Shown one piece after another: positions 1 through 8,280 of a stretch of 38,291 nt of DNA. The number at the start of each line of letters is the position of its first letter. Positions within the stretch are counted from its first letter, which is position 1. The stretch spans positions 1 through 38,291 of the forward strand of contig MEMO01000006.1 in NCBI GenBank assembly GCA_001767955.1. The letters are read 5' to 3'. The translations under genes and the position numbers were made by a program. This DNA comes from Alphaproteobacteria bacterium RIFCSPLOWO2_01_FULL_40_26 (lineage in GTDB: Bacteria; Pseudomonadota; Alphaproteobacteria; Rickettsiales; UBA1997). The notes under the pieces were generated by a model that was not told the origin of the DNA, searched no databases, and saw only the letters and a program-made list of their open reading frames with translations.

Positions 1-80
1 TGGAACCATCTTTCCCTAATTGTCATCCTGAACTTGTTTCAGGATCTGTTTTTTCTGGACACAAAATTTTAAGAACAATC
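1..80. repeat. Family B REPIN-like repeat, right half, cut by window edge
   Basis: Positions 1-80 match the right half of the repeats at 16276-16419, 19423-19567 and 26450-26594 almost base for base. The half contains one REP-like hairpin (about 20-45, arms ATCCTGAA/TTCAGGAT) and the outer end that finishes in AAGAACAATC at 71-80. The left half lies outside the window. It sits 23 bp past the stop of the HAD gene. I see nothing else in 81-103. Confidence 0.85.
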
Positions 81-103
81 GAAATTTGTATAACAAATCA
101 TAA

Positions 104-793
104 TCACAACCCCAATAATTTGATCAGCTCACAATGATCAAAATAAACCGGAATAGCTTCATCTTCTAACATTTTTTCCGGAATGGTTTTGGAAATTTGA
201 TTTCCGGAATGGCCATAAATTATCGGCCGCAAACCGGATGCTTTGGCGCATTCAACATCTGCTATAGTATCGCCGATAAACCAGATTTCATCTTGCTTTG
301 GATCAAGATTGGAGCCTAGCAAAGCAAGTTCAACCGGTTCTTTGCTTGGCTTGTCATATGCAGAATCAGCAGCTCCAATCACAGCAAAAAATTTTCTCTC
401 AACTCCAAGTTTTGCCGCCTCTTTACGCAAAGTAGCGCCAATTTTGTTGCTAACCACAAATTGCAAAATTCCCAACTCTTCCAGCCTATTGATCAATTCC
501 AGAGCGCCCGACAAAAATTGCACATCAAGATGAATGGCGCGATACGCGCTTTTGTAAATCTCCCCCGCTTTTTGCCAATCATCGCCAAAAATTTCCGGAA
601 ATGATTCGCGCATCGATTTATGCACGGTATCACGCACCTTCTCCAAACCCCAACCTTTACGCCCCATCCGATTCATGGTTGTGTCAATTGCCCGATGTAT
701 CAGCGGCCAAGTATCAACCAGAGTGTTATCCCAATCAAAAACAACCGCCTTCGGTTTCGGCAAGCGCAAAAATGCTTTTTCATTATGTATCAC
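104..793 (-). CDS. HAD-family hydrolase, phosphoglycolate phosphatase-like
   Basis: The 229-residue protein carries all four HAD motifs: the nucleophile motif DWDNT (D20 and D22), a motif II serine in FVVSNK, a lysine in YDKPSKEP, and the acidic motif IV in FIGDTIADVE. A helical cap of Gph type lies between motifs I and II. Such enzymes remove phosphate from small phospho-metabolites or sugar phosphates in the cytoplasm; the substrate cannot be read from sequence. The start is GTG at 793, which overlaps the stop of the upstream glycosyltransferase (GTGA). No in-frame ATG occurs before the first catalytic motif, so the GTG is well supported. It is the last gene of the long sugar operon, so a role in nucleotide-sugar or lipid-sugar metabolism is plausible but inferred. 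Confidence 0.85.
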   Translation of the reverse strand: MIHNEKAFLRLPKPKAVVFDWDNTLVDTWPLIHRAIDTTMNRMGRKGWGLEKVRDTVHKSMRESFPEIFGDDWQKAGEIYKSAYRAIHLDVQFLSGALELINRLEELGILQFVVSNKIGATLRKEAAKLGVERKFFAVIGAADSAYDKPSKEPVELALLGSNLDPKQDEIWFIGDTIADVECAKASGLRPIIYGHSGNQISKTIPEKMLEDEAIPVYFDHCELIKLLGL

Positions 794-1743
794 TCAAAAC
801 CTATTTTTTCTGCGATTATGTAGCTTGGACGAGCTTTCACCTCGTCAAAAATCATGGCAATATATTCGCCAATCACTCCAAGAATAATAAACAAAAAACC
901 AAAGAGCAAAAGCATCAGACAAATGATGGTGCCAAAACCATGAAATGGCACGCCATAAAAAGTAAATTTGTAAGAAAGAATAAGAAGAGCGAGAAATGAA
1001 ATTGCCGAAAGCACAACTCCGATCAGCGTAATCATACGCAACGGAAAATAGGAAAAAGCTACAATGCCGATGGAAGCGAGCTTTAGCACTGCAAGATTAT
1101 AAGCCTTTGAAGCGCCGGCAAATCTTTTTTGACGATCAAATTCTACACCGATTGATTTAAATCCGGCCCAAGCAAACAAGCCACGCAAGAAACGATTTTT
1201 TTCCGGAAATTTATTTACCTCCTCATAAAGCGCACGATCCACCAAACGAAAATCCGAAACATATTTTGGAATGACACCATCTGTCATTTTGTTGATCATC
1301 CAGTAAAAAATTTTGGAATTTATCCTGCGTAGAAAACTGCCGCGTCTTTTTCTTACAACACCATAGACATTCTGATAACCTTCCTCCCATTTACGCAAAA
1401 ATTCGTGAATTACTTCCACCGGATCTTCAAGATCTGAATAGATCATCACAGCAGCATCACCACTGGCATGAGCAAGACCGGCGCTAAAAGAAGAATCACA
1501 CTTAAAATTACGCGACATGCGCAAAATTCTGAAACGCGGATCTTTTTTTCTGATCGCAAGAAGCTTATCAAAAGTGGAATCACTTGAACAATTATCGGCA
1601 ATTATAACCTCAAAATCATAATGATCGCTTTCCTTCTCAAACAAAATCTGCAAACGCCGCGCCAGCTCATCAACACAATTTTCTTCATTGTAAGCAGAGG
1701 AAATAATTGAAATTAGGGTGTGGTGACGTTCACTTTTATTCAT
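790..1743 (-). CDS. GT2 polyprenyl-phosphate glycosyltransferase, GtrB/DPM1-like
   Basis: This 317-residue protein starts with a GT-A fold of family GT2 (ISSAYNEEN near residue 15, VIIADNCSSDST near 47, and the acidic stretch YSDLEDP near 103). It ends in two hydrophobic helices at about 235-257 and 270-295, followed by a short cytoplasmic tail. That layout is typical of GtrB or dolichol-phosphate-mannose-synthase-like enzymes, which load a sugar from a nucleotide donor onto undecaprenyl phosphate at the inner membrane. The ATG at 1743 lies 2 bp after the panB stop, and the stop overlaps the HAD start. The gene at 15196-16185 is a second enzyme of the same type, so the locus appears to make two lipid-linked sugars. 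Confidence 0.85.
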   Translation of the reverse strand: MNKSERHHTLISIISSAYNEENCVDELARRLQILFEKESDHYDFEVIIADNCSSDSTFDKLLAIRKKDPRFRILRMSRNFKCDSSFSAGLAHASGDAAVMIYSDLEDPVEVIHEFLRKWEEGYQNVYGVVRKRRGSFLRRINSKIFYWMINKMTDGVIPKYVSDFRLVDRALYEEVNKFPEKNRFLRGLFAWAGFKSIGVEFDRQKRFAGASKAYNLAVLKLASIGIVAFSYFPLRMITLIGVVLSAISFLALLILSYKFTFYGVPFHGFGTIICLMLLLFGFLFIILGVIGEYIAMIFDEVKARPSYIIAEKIGFE

Positions 1744-1745
1744 AG

Positions 1746-2585
1746 TTACGATACTTTTAAAATCTTCTCCAATTCAGACTTCTCAATATCGTAGCAATGC
1801 TCTTTACTAGGGAACTTAACAGCCCTAACTTCTTCAGCATATTGCTTGTAAGCACCAATAATTTGCTCAGAAATTTTTATATATTGTTTGATGAATTTTG
1901 GCTTTACGTCGCCAACAAACATACCGAGAATATCGTGAGAAATTACTAACTGGCCATCAACATCCGCACCAGCGCCAATGCCGTAGCAGGGAATTTTTAG
2001 CTTTGATCTAATTTTGCTAGCAATCGCACTTGGCATTGCTTCAAGAAGAATTGCGAAAGCTCCAGCTTTTTGCACTGCAAGCGCTTCTTCCAAAAGAAAT
2101 TTATACGACTCAAGAGTTTTGCCCTGAACTTTATATCCACCAAGTTGCGCCATATTTTGTGGAGTCAAACCGATATGACCCATAACCACGATTCCTGCAT
2201 CAACCATCGCTTTGATTTTTGAAGCGATCCTGACTCCACCTTCGCATTTGATTGCATCGCAACCTTCTTGAATCATCAATCCCGCATTTTTTATCGCGTC
2301 ATATTCGGAAATTTGGTAAGAAAGGAACGGCATGTCACCTACAACGAAGCAGGATTTATTTGCCCGCATGACCGCCTTGATCATCATCAACATTTCTTCC
2401 ATCGAAACTGGCATTGTAGTTTTATGACCAAGCATCGCCATCCCGCCAGAATCGCCGACAAGTATTATATCAATACCCGCTTCATTTGCGAATGATGTCA
2501 TTGGAAAATCGTAGCAGGTAGCAAATACGACTTTTTCGCCTTTTTCCTTCTTCGATAGAAGCGTGCTCGTAGTAACTTTTTTCAT
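1746..2585 (-). CDS. panB: 3-methyl-2-oxobutanoate hydroxymethyltransferase (PanB)
   Basis: The protein (279 residues from the ATG at 2585) aligns along its whole length with PanB. PanB transfers a hydroxymethyl group from 5,10-methylene-tetrahydrofolate to 2-oxoisovalerate to give ketopantoate. The metal and catalytic residues are present: D45 in LVGDS, D84 in VVGDMPF, K113 and E115 in AIKCEGG, and E182 in LLEAMPS. I chose ATG 2585 because it forms an ATGA overlap with the stop of the ThDP gene; an upstream TTG at 2600 is less likely. No panC or panD is visible. The gene lies inside a nucleotide-sugar operon. It could supply pantothenate (for the ACP arm used by the neighbouring acyl cassette) or hydroxymethylate a 2-oxo compound for sugar synthesis. 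The family call is sure; the physiological role is open. Confidence 0.93.
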   Translation of the reverse strand: MKKVTTSTLLSKKEKGEKVVFATCYDFPMTSFANEAGIDIILVGDSGGMAMLGHKTTMPVSMEEMLMMIKAVMRANKSCFVVGDMPFLSYQISEYDAIKNAGLMIQEGCDAIKCEGGVRIASKIKAMVDAGIVVMGHIGLTPQNMAQLGGYKVQGKTLESYKFLLEEALAVQKAGAFAILLEAMPSAIASKIRSKLKIPCYGIGAGADVDGQLVISHDILGMFVGDVKPKFIKQYIKISEQIIGAYKQYAEEVRAVKFPSKEHCYDIEKSELEKILKVS

Positions 2586-4333
2586 TTTTTTGTTCTGCAA
2601 TAATTATTAAATTTATTCAGAGAATGAACCTCTGCTTCAGGAAGATAAGGATATTGATCGTGAATTGGCCTTTCCATTTCGAGCTTTGGTTCGATCAAAG
2701 TATTTTGATGCAGGATCACATCTATGACAGCCGGTCCTTGGTAGTCAAAAATTTCTTTGGTGATGTCAGCAAGAGATTCAACTCGGAAATATTTTACGCC
2801 ATAAGCTTCGACAACTTTTTTGAAATCTGGCGCGCTGTAGCCGTGTCCTGTTGCCTCGTGTCTGCCACCAAAATAAATGTCCTGAAACTGTTTGATGATT
2901 CCATATCCGTCATTATTCAGAATAAAAAGTTTGAGATTTAACTTATGAAAAAAAGCAGTTTGTAATTCTTGGATATTCATCTGAAACGAACCATCACCAG
3001 TAAAAGCAATCACTTCTCTTTTTGGTTGATGTAACGCTGCGCCGATTGCTGCCGGAAGAGAATAAGCCATCGGTGAATTGCCGCCCGCGGTGTATAAAAC
3101 CTGATTAGTACGATGAAAAATTTGGAAGACCCAGCATAAATTTGCGCCATCATCAGCAACAACAACTGCATCATCACTGATCATTTTATTGATTTTTTGC
3201 ACAACAACATAAGGCGACAAAGAATTGTTCTTTTTCGAAAATTCGCTGGCATCTTTACCGAAAAATTTTTTTTTCAAACTTGCTGCGTAATCAATCCACT
3301 CTTGGCTTGAGACAAGTGTTATCGTTAAAACTTCTTTGCTGTGCGTTAGGTTGAGATGAATAGTTTTATAACCTTCATTCTTATATTTTTTGAGCTCTTC
3401 AGCATCGACATCAATCACACAAACTTTCGCAACTGGAGCGAAAGATTTTGGATTTCCTGAACGCTGTCTATTGTCTAATCTGCTGCCTAAAACCAACAAA
3501 GCATCGCAATTTTGTAATAAGAAATTCGCACCGCGATTTCCGTAAACTCCGATCTGTCCATGATAATTTTTCATGTTGTGATTGAAGTAAGTCATTCCGT
3601 TCCAGCTTGCAACGAAAGGCACTGAAGAGTTTTTACTTAACCATTCAACAACATCTTTATCAGCACCAGAAAGGCCTACTCCTGCACCAAATAGCACGAC
3701 AGGTCTTTTTGCGTCTTTGAAAAATTTAGTAATTTCTTGTGAGATTTTTTGTGATTCTTGCACAGATAATTTTTCTTCTTTTGGCGCATTGTAAATGATT
3801 ACATCACCAACTTCTTCCTTCTGAATATTCATCGGAATATCAATCAGAACAGGGCCTTTACGATCAGATATAGCAAGGTTATAAGCCTTCTCCAATTCGA
3901 TCTTTAACTCTTCACCATTTTTAACCTGCACCGCATATTTTATGATTGGCTTAACCATATCGACAATATTGGTTTCTTGAAAACCAGCTTGTCTAACTTG
4001 CGTTCCGATAAAATTCGCACTTTCGCTTTGATTAACTTGTCCGGTGAGGTGAATAGTTGGGATTGAATCGAAATAAGAACAAGCAATTCCAGTAATCAAA
4101 TTTGTTGCGCCTGGACCAGAAGTTGCAACGGTAACACCGACTGTGCGATCGATTCTCCATAAAGAGTCCGCCGCCATTGCTGCCGCTTGTTCATGCTGAA
4201 AACAAACATAGTCAGTTTTTGGATTTCTACCAATCGCATCAACGATAAATGTGCAAGCACCGCCAGTTACGAGGAAAAATTTATTTGATCCTCTTTGGCG
4301 AAAAAACTCTGCGATATATTCTGCTCCAATCAT
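2582..4333 (-). CDS. ThDP-dependent enzyme, acetolactate synthase/YerE-like
   Basis: The 583-residue protein has the three-domain layout of the acetolactate synthase/pyruvate oxidase family. The N-terminal pyrimidine-binding domain holds the catalytic glutamate E48 (FQHEQAA), a central domain follows (about 190-340), and the C-terminal domain carries the ThDP/Mg motif FTGDGSFQMN ending in LNNDGYG. Homologues inside sugar clusters with rfbF, rfbG and rfbH include YerE, which moves a two-carbon acetyl unit from pyruvate to C4 of CDP-3,6-dideoxy-4-ketohexose to make yersiniose. That context exists here, so a branched-sugar role is my preferred reading. Ordinary acetolactate synthase cannot be excluded, but no ilvN-type small subunit or ilvC/ilvD is nearby. 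The gap to rfbF upstream is 18 bp, and the stop overlaps the panB start by ATGA. Confidence 0.8.
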   Translation of the reverse strand: MIGAEYIAEFFRQRGSNKFFLVTGGACTFIVDAIGRNPKTDYVCFQHEQAAAMAADSLWRIDRTVGVTVATSGPGATNLITGIACSYFDSIPTIHLTGQVNQSESANFIGTQVRQAGFQETNIVDMVKPIIKYAVQVKNGEELKIELEKAYNLAISDRKGPVLIDIPMNIQKEEVGDVIIYNAPKEEKLSVQESQKISQEITKFFKDAKRPVVLFGAGVGLSGADKDVVEWLSKNSSVPFVASWNGMTYFNHNMKNYHGQIGVYGNRGANFLLQNCDALLVLGSRLDNRQRSGNPKSFAPVAKVCVIDVDAEELKKYKNEGYKTIHLNLTHSKEVLTITLVSSQEWIDYAASLKKKFFGKDASEFSKKNNSLSPYVVVQKINKMISDDAVVVADDGANLCWVFQIFHRTNQVLYTAGGNSPMAYSLPAAIGAALHQPKREVIAFTGDGSFQMNIQELQTAFFHKLNLKLFILNNDGYGIIKQFQDIYFGGRHEATGHGYSAPDFKKVVEAYGVKYFRVESLADITKEIFDYQGPAVIDVILHQNTLIEPKLEMERPIHDQYPYLPEAEVHSLNKFNNYCRTKK

Positions 4334-4351
4334 TTTAATTTCGTTTGAATT

Positions 4352-5131
4352 TTACCAAATTTTCCAGGGGGCTTTTTTGCTGTTCCACAAGTTTTCGAGA
4401 TAAATTTTATCACGTTGATTATCCATCGCATACCAAAAATTCTCATGTTTGAAAGACATTAGCTGATTCTTCGCAGCTAGGCTTTTCATAGTTTCCTGCT
4501 CAAGAACAATATTGTCGCCATCGCCAATATAGTCGAAAATTTCCCTGGAAAAAACAAAGAACCCGCCATTGACATAATTACCATCTCCCGAAGGTTTTTC
4601 CTGAAATTCGAAAACAGTTTTTCCATCTGACTCGATAGCCAAAACCCCAAATCTTCCCATAGGCCTAACTGCTGTTAGAGTGGCGGTCTTACCGTTGTCG
4701 CGGTGAAATTTAACCAATTTTGAAATATCAAGATCACAAACACCATCGCCATAAGTCAGGCAGAAATCTTTTTCATCTTTGAGATAATTTTTAATTTTTT
4801 TGATACGCGCTCCGGTCATGGAATTTTCGCCGGTTTCAACCAATGTCACTTTCCATTTTTCGGAATTGTTGTTGTGGATGATTTCGCTGTTGCTTGCCAG
4901 ATCAAAAGTGATGTCTGACATGTGGCGATAATAATTGGCGAAATATTCCTTGATGACATAGCCCTTATAACCAAGACAAATCACAAAATCATTGATGCCA
5001 TAGGCAGAATAAATTTTCATGATATGCCACAAAATCGGCTTACCGCCAATTTCGACCATCGGCTTTGGGCGAAGAGCTGTTTCCTCACTAATCCTTGTTC
5101 CAAGCCCTCCGGCGAGAATTACTGCTTTCAT
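4352..5131 (-). CDS. rfbF: Glucose-1-phosphate cytidylyltransferase
   Basis: The 259-residue protein begins with the nucleotidyltransferase signature LAGGLGTR, followed by RPKPMVEIGGKP. It retains the family blocks VICLGYKG, LTYGDGVCD, EFQEKP and VNGGFFV. Length and motif order match RfbF/AscA, which makes CDP-glucose from glucose 1-phosphate and CTP as the first step toward CDP-linked 3,6-dideoxyhexoses. The ATG at 5131 overlaps the stop of the aminotransferase-GNAT gene by 4 bp. Its partner RfbG lies in the same operon at 10367-11419, separated by three glycan genes and the fusion gene, so the usual rfbF-rfbG adjacency has been broken up. Confidence 0.95.
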   Translation of the reverse strand: MKAVILAGGLGTRISEETALRPKPMVEIGGKPILWHIMKIYSAYGINDFVICLGYKGYVIKEYFANYYRHMSDITFDLASNSEIIHNNNSEKWKVTLVETGENSMTGARIKKIKNYLKDEKDFCLTYGDGVCDLDISKLVKFHRDNGKTATLTAVRPMGRFGVLAIESDGKTVFEFQEKPSGDGNYVNGGFFVFSREIFDYIGDGDNIVLEQETMKSLAAKNQLMSFKHENFWYAMDNQRDKIYLENLWNSKKAPWKIW

Positions 5132-6897
5132 AATTTCATTGTAATAAAATATTTTTTAGCAACGAAGTAAGGATCGGAAATCACTTCTTTCCAGCAAATC
5201 ACTTCACCATTCCTTTCTTCACGCAAAGGGATTCTGATAATTTCTTCAAAACCCAAATTGCGATAAAGTTTCAGCGCCACCTCATTATCGGAAAAAACCC
5301 GCAAATAAATTTCAGAAACTCCAAGCTCTTTTTTGGCAAATTCAATTAAGGCTTTACATGCAGAAGTCATAATTCCCCTGGCAACCAAATGAACTCCACG
5401 CACAATATTATCAAGCTCGCAAGCTTTTTTATGATAATCAAAACGAAATAAACCAACATGACCAATGAGCTGTCCTTTTTCATCTGCCACAAAAAATAAA
5501 ATCCGGTCTTTTGCCGCAAGCAATTGTTTATCAAGCCAGGATTTTGTGCCAGCAAAAGTAACAGGAAATTGCGATGGAAAGGCATGCTGGTTTTCAGAAC
5601 GCCATTTTGCAAGCAACTCGATTTTATCTTCTTTTTCCAAATCCTGATAACCAATTGCGATCAGTTTTCCACCATTGAAAATTACAATTTCAGAATTTTT
5701 TTCACTCTTAAATTTCTGCAAAATTTTTTCGACATTCTCGCGATGTTCCAGCCAGCCGGAAATTTTGTTTCCGAGTAATTTTGCGCCTAAAACTTCCCTG
5801 ATGTGAAAACAGATATAATCGATTTCTTCTTCGGTTCTATTATGACCACTTGGAAGGTTGATTCCATTGAATCCAATATGATAGGCATTTTGATTGTTGG
5901 CTTTTTTAAACATTGGAAAACAGCTGAGTGGATAAAAAATCGGACGGGAATCAATCATTCTTTCTTTCAGTTTTTTCATGAATTCATCACGCGTAAATCC
6001 GCATTTTTCCTGCAGCACAATTGAGCTCATCCAGTAGATATTTTTTGCCCATGATTTTTGCGCGTTAAGAGCTATAAGATCAGATAAATCGCCAAGCCGT
6101 TTTTGATACCAGCCAAAAATTTCAATTTTACGCGCGACAATTTCCTCGACTCTTTCAATCTGCGCCAAACCAATTGCCGCCTGCAGATTTGACATTTTGT
6201 ATTTATAACCAATGTCAAGATTATAGAGCGCGCGATTTGGATCGCGCCCCTGATCCCAATAAAATTTAAATTTTTCAGTCAACTCATCATCATTGGAAAC
6301 ATACGCACCACCTTCACCAGTAACAATTGCCTTGGCGCCTTGAAAACTGAAAGCACCGGCATCGCCAAGATTGCCGGTTTTTCTACCTTTATATTCTGCA
6401 CCGATTGACTGCGCCGCATCTTCGATAATTTTCAAATTATGTTTGCGCGCCAGCTCCCACAGCGGCTCCATATCGCATGGATGGCCATAAATATGAACCG
6501 GCATTATCGCTTTTGTTTTTTTTGTAATCAGTTTTTCAACCGATTTTGGATCCATAGTCCACGAATCACGATCAACATCACAAAAAACCGGCGTGGCGCC
6601 AACATATCTAACTGCCGCTGCAGTAGCAATCCAGGTGATTTCCGGAACAATGATTTCATCTCCATGACCATAACCAAGAGCAATCATGATTAAATGCATA
6701 GCACCAGTACAGCTTGATGTTGCAACTGCATGTTTACACGCAACATATTCACCAAATTTTTTCTCAAATTTTTTGATATAATCGGAGTGATGCTCATTCC
6801 ATCCATTACGAATCGCATCAACACCATACTCAACTTCCTTTTCAGTAATTGATGGTCCGGCGGTCAAGATCAGCTTGTTGCAAATTGCCAATTTCAT
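5128..6897 (-). CDS. DegT/DnrJ sugar aminotransferase fused to GNAT acetyltransferase
   Basis: This 589-residue protein joins two enzymes. Residues 1 to about 370 form a PLP aminotransferase of the DegT/DnrJ/EryC1 (PerA-like) family, with the cofactor aspartate in IIEDAAQS (D160) and the Schiff-base lysine K189 in QGAKAIVTGEGG. Residues about 400-580 form a GNAT domain of RimJ/RimL type, with the acetyl-CoA region around GIMTSACKAL and the closing motif NEVALKLYRNLGF. The likely job is to aminate a nucleotide-linked 4-keto sugar and then N-acylate the amine on the same polypeptide; the exact sugar is unknown. The ATG at 6897 overlaps the upstream gene (ATGA), and the stop overlaps the rfbF start (ATGA). 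No frameshift or internal start suggests two separate genes. Confidence 0.88.
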   Translation of the reverse strand: MKLAICNKLILTAGPSITEKEVEYGVDAIRNGWNEHHSDYIKKFEKKFGEYVACKHAVATSSCTGAMHLIMIALGYGHGDEIIVPEITWIATAAAVRYVGATPVFCDVDRDSWTMDPKSVEKLITKKTKAIMPVHIYGHPCDMEPLWELARKHNLKIIEDAAQSIGAEYKGRKTGNLGDAGAFSFQGAKAIVTGEGGAYVSNDDELTEKFKFYWDQGRDPNRALYNLDIGYKYKMSNLQAAIGLAQIERVEEIVARKIEIFGWYQKRLGDLSDLIALNAQKSWAKNIYWMSSIVLQEKCGFTRDEFMKKLKERMIDSRPIFYPLSCFPMFKKANNQNAYHIGFNGINLPSGHNRTEEEIDYICFHIREVLGAKLLGNKISGWLEHRENVEKILQKFKSEKNSEIVIFNGGKLIAIGYQDLEKEDKIELLAKWRSENQHAFPSQFPVTFAGTKSWLDKQLLAAKDRILFFVADEKGQLIGHVGLFRFDYHKKACELDNIVRGVHLVARGIMTSACKALIEFAKKELGVSEIYLRVFSDNEVALKLYRNLGFEEIIRIPLREERNGEVICWKEVISDPYFVAKKYFITMKL

Positions 6898-8081
6898 AAT
6901 TTCAAAAATTCCTCAACTACAGAATGCATATGGGCAATCATCTCATCATTCAAACCATGATGACAGGCAAGCAAAACGCCGCCACGCATGATGTTGTCGG
7001 AGTTTTTCAGATCAGCTGATTTTCGCATTTCAAGATTTTTGAAACCTGGCTGACGTGTGATATTTCCCGTGAAAACCACACGGGTTTGAATATTTTTTTT
7101 CTCAAGAAAAATCTGAAAATCGCGACGCGCAAAAGGCGCAGATTTTTTGACGATGATTGGAAACGCCAACCAACCGCTTCTGGCACCGGAAGTTTCTTTA
7201 GGAAGAGTAAAAAATTCTTCGTATCTCCTAAAAAAATTACTCTGGATTTGAAAATTTTTACGCCGCATTTCGATATTTTGTTCCAGATCTTTTAGTTGTT
7301 CCAAGCCAAAAGCGGCGCCGATTTCCGAACCTTCTAAATTATAGCCAATAGTCTCAAAAACAAATTTCGCATCGTAGGAAATTCCATCAACATCAACATT
7401 GAAGCGGTTTTCAATTTTTTCCGATTTTTCATCAAAAATTGATGAACTTCTACCCCATGAACGCAAAAGTTTTGCACGGCGAAGATATTCCAAATCATTG
7501 ACACACAATGCCCCGCCATTGCCGGCACAATTGATGATGTGAGAACCGTAGAAGCTGGTAATTGATATATCAGACCAATGACCACTTGGTTTGCCATGCA
7601 GAGTTCCACCTAAAGTATCAGCAGAATCTTCAAGAATTTTCAGATTATATTTTTTGGCAATGGCAGAAATTTTATCCCATTCGCAAATATTGCCGATAAG
7701 GTTTGGAGCGACGATTGCCACGGTTTTTGGCGAGATTATTTCCTCAATTTTTTCCGGATTTATGCAATAATTTGCTTCACCAACATCAACAAAAACCGGA
7801 ACCAAACCGGCTTTAACTATCGAACCAACAGTAGTTGAAAATGTCAGCGCCGGCGTAATCACTTCTGCGCCTTTTTCAAATCCGAAAGATTCCATTCCAA
7901 TGCAGAGCGCTGATGATCCGGAATTGACATAAAGACAATATTTTTTTTCAAAAAGTCCGGCGATTTTTGTTTCAAATTCACGGGAATATTTTCCCATTTG
8001 CGTGCCTTCTTTCAGGCAACGCACAACCGCATCTATTTCCTTTTGGCCATAGACGGTTTTAGCGTAGGAGACATGGATCAC
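6894..8081 (-). CDS. RfbH/ColD-like PLP-fold nucleotide-sugar 3-dehydratase
   Basis: The 395-residue protein belongs to the DegT fold, but the Schiff-base lysine is replaced by histidine (H181 in SFYGSHIINC), the hallmark of CDP-4-keto-6-deoxyglucose-3-dehydrase (RfbH/AscC) and of ColD. Family blocks FVDVGEANYCINPE, IGYNLEGSEIGAA and VVFTGNITRQPGF support this. The cluster of cysteines that holds the [2Fe-2S] centre in RfbH is absent: the segment after LLRSWGRS has no cysteine. That favours a ColD-like mechanism without an iron-sulfur reductase. With RfbF and RfbG in the operon the substrate is probably CDP-linked, whereas known ColD uses a GDP sugar. The start is GTG at 8081 (no in-frame ATG nearby), and its GTGA would have overlapped the ancestral end of the GT10 gene. 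Confidence 0.85.
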   Translation of the reverse strand: MIHVSYAKTVYGQKEIDAVVRCLKEGTQMGKYSREFETKIAGLFEKKYCLYVNSGSSALCIGMESFGFEKGAEVITPALTFSTTVGSIVKAGLVPVFVDVGEANYCINPEKIEEIISPKTVAIVAPNLIGNICEWDKISAIAKKYNLKILEDSADTLGGTLHGKPSGHWSDISITSFYGSHIINCAGNGGALCVNDLEYLRRAKLLRSWGRSSSIFDEKSEKIENRFNVDVDGISYDAKFVFETIGYNLEGSEIGAAFGLEQLKDLEQNIEMRRKNFQIQSNFFRRYEEFFTLPKETSGARSGWLAFPIIVKKSAPFARRDFQIFLEKKNIQTRVVFTGNITRQPGFKNLEMRKSADLKNSDNIMRGGVLLACHHGLNDEMIAHMHSVVEEFLKL

Positions 8082-8280
8082 TTTGTAATTAATCTAAATT
8101 TTGTGAGAAGAAAAAAATCGGTAAAAAAGTTTTTGGCTTTAACAAATTTTTTTACCAAAGACCTTTGCAATCTTTGAAAAAGATTTTTGCGGCAGTTTTT
8201 TGATGAAACAACAGTTTGCAACAGAAAAAAATCCTCTTTTCTGATTATAATCTTCACTTTATTTGCAACCGACTTTGCTA
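8078..8280 (-). pseudogene. Displaced original 3' end of the GT10 glycosyltransferase gene
   Basis: This stretch has no start of its own. Removing the element at 8281-8429 with one TA joins it in frame to the GT10 gene upstream (AAA AAA CTA GCA). The restored frame runs 66 further residues, basic and phenylalanine-rich (it begins LAKSVANKVK and ends FRLITK), to a TGA at 8078-8080. That TGA overlaps the GTG start of the next gene, as most junctions in this operon do. The combined ancestral reading frame is 1137 bp, exactly 379 codons. It is now untranslated in this frame unless the element is skipped. Confidence 0.85.

Noticed and set aside
601-999. Plus-strand open frames across the HAD and GT2 genes
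   Set aside because: Low-complexity shadows opposite two well-supported genes.
2582-4333. Ordinary acetolactate synthase (ilvB) for branched-chain amino acids
   Set aside because: Not excluded, but there is no ilvN, ilvC or ilvD nearby and the gene is embedded in a nucleotide-sugar operon, so it is not named ilvB.
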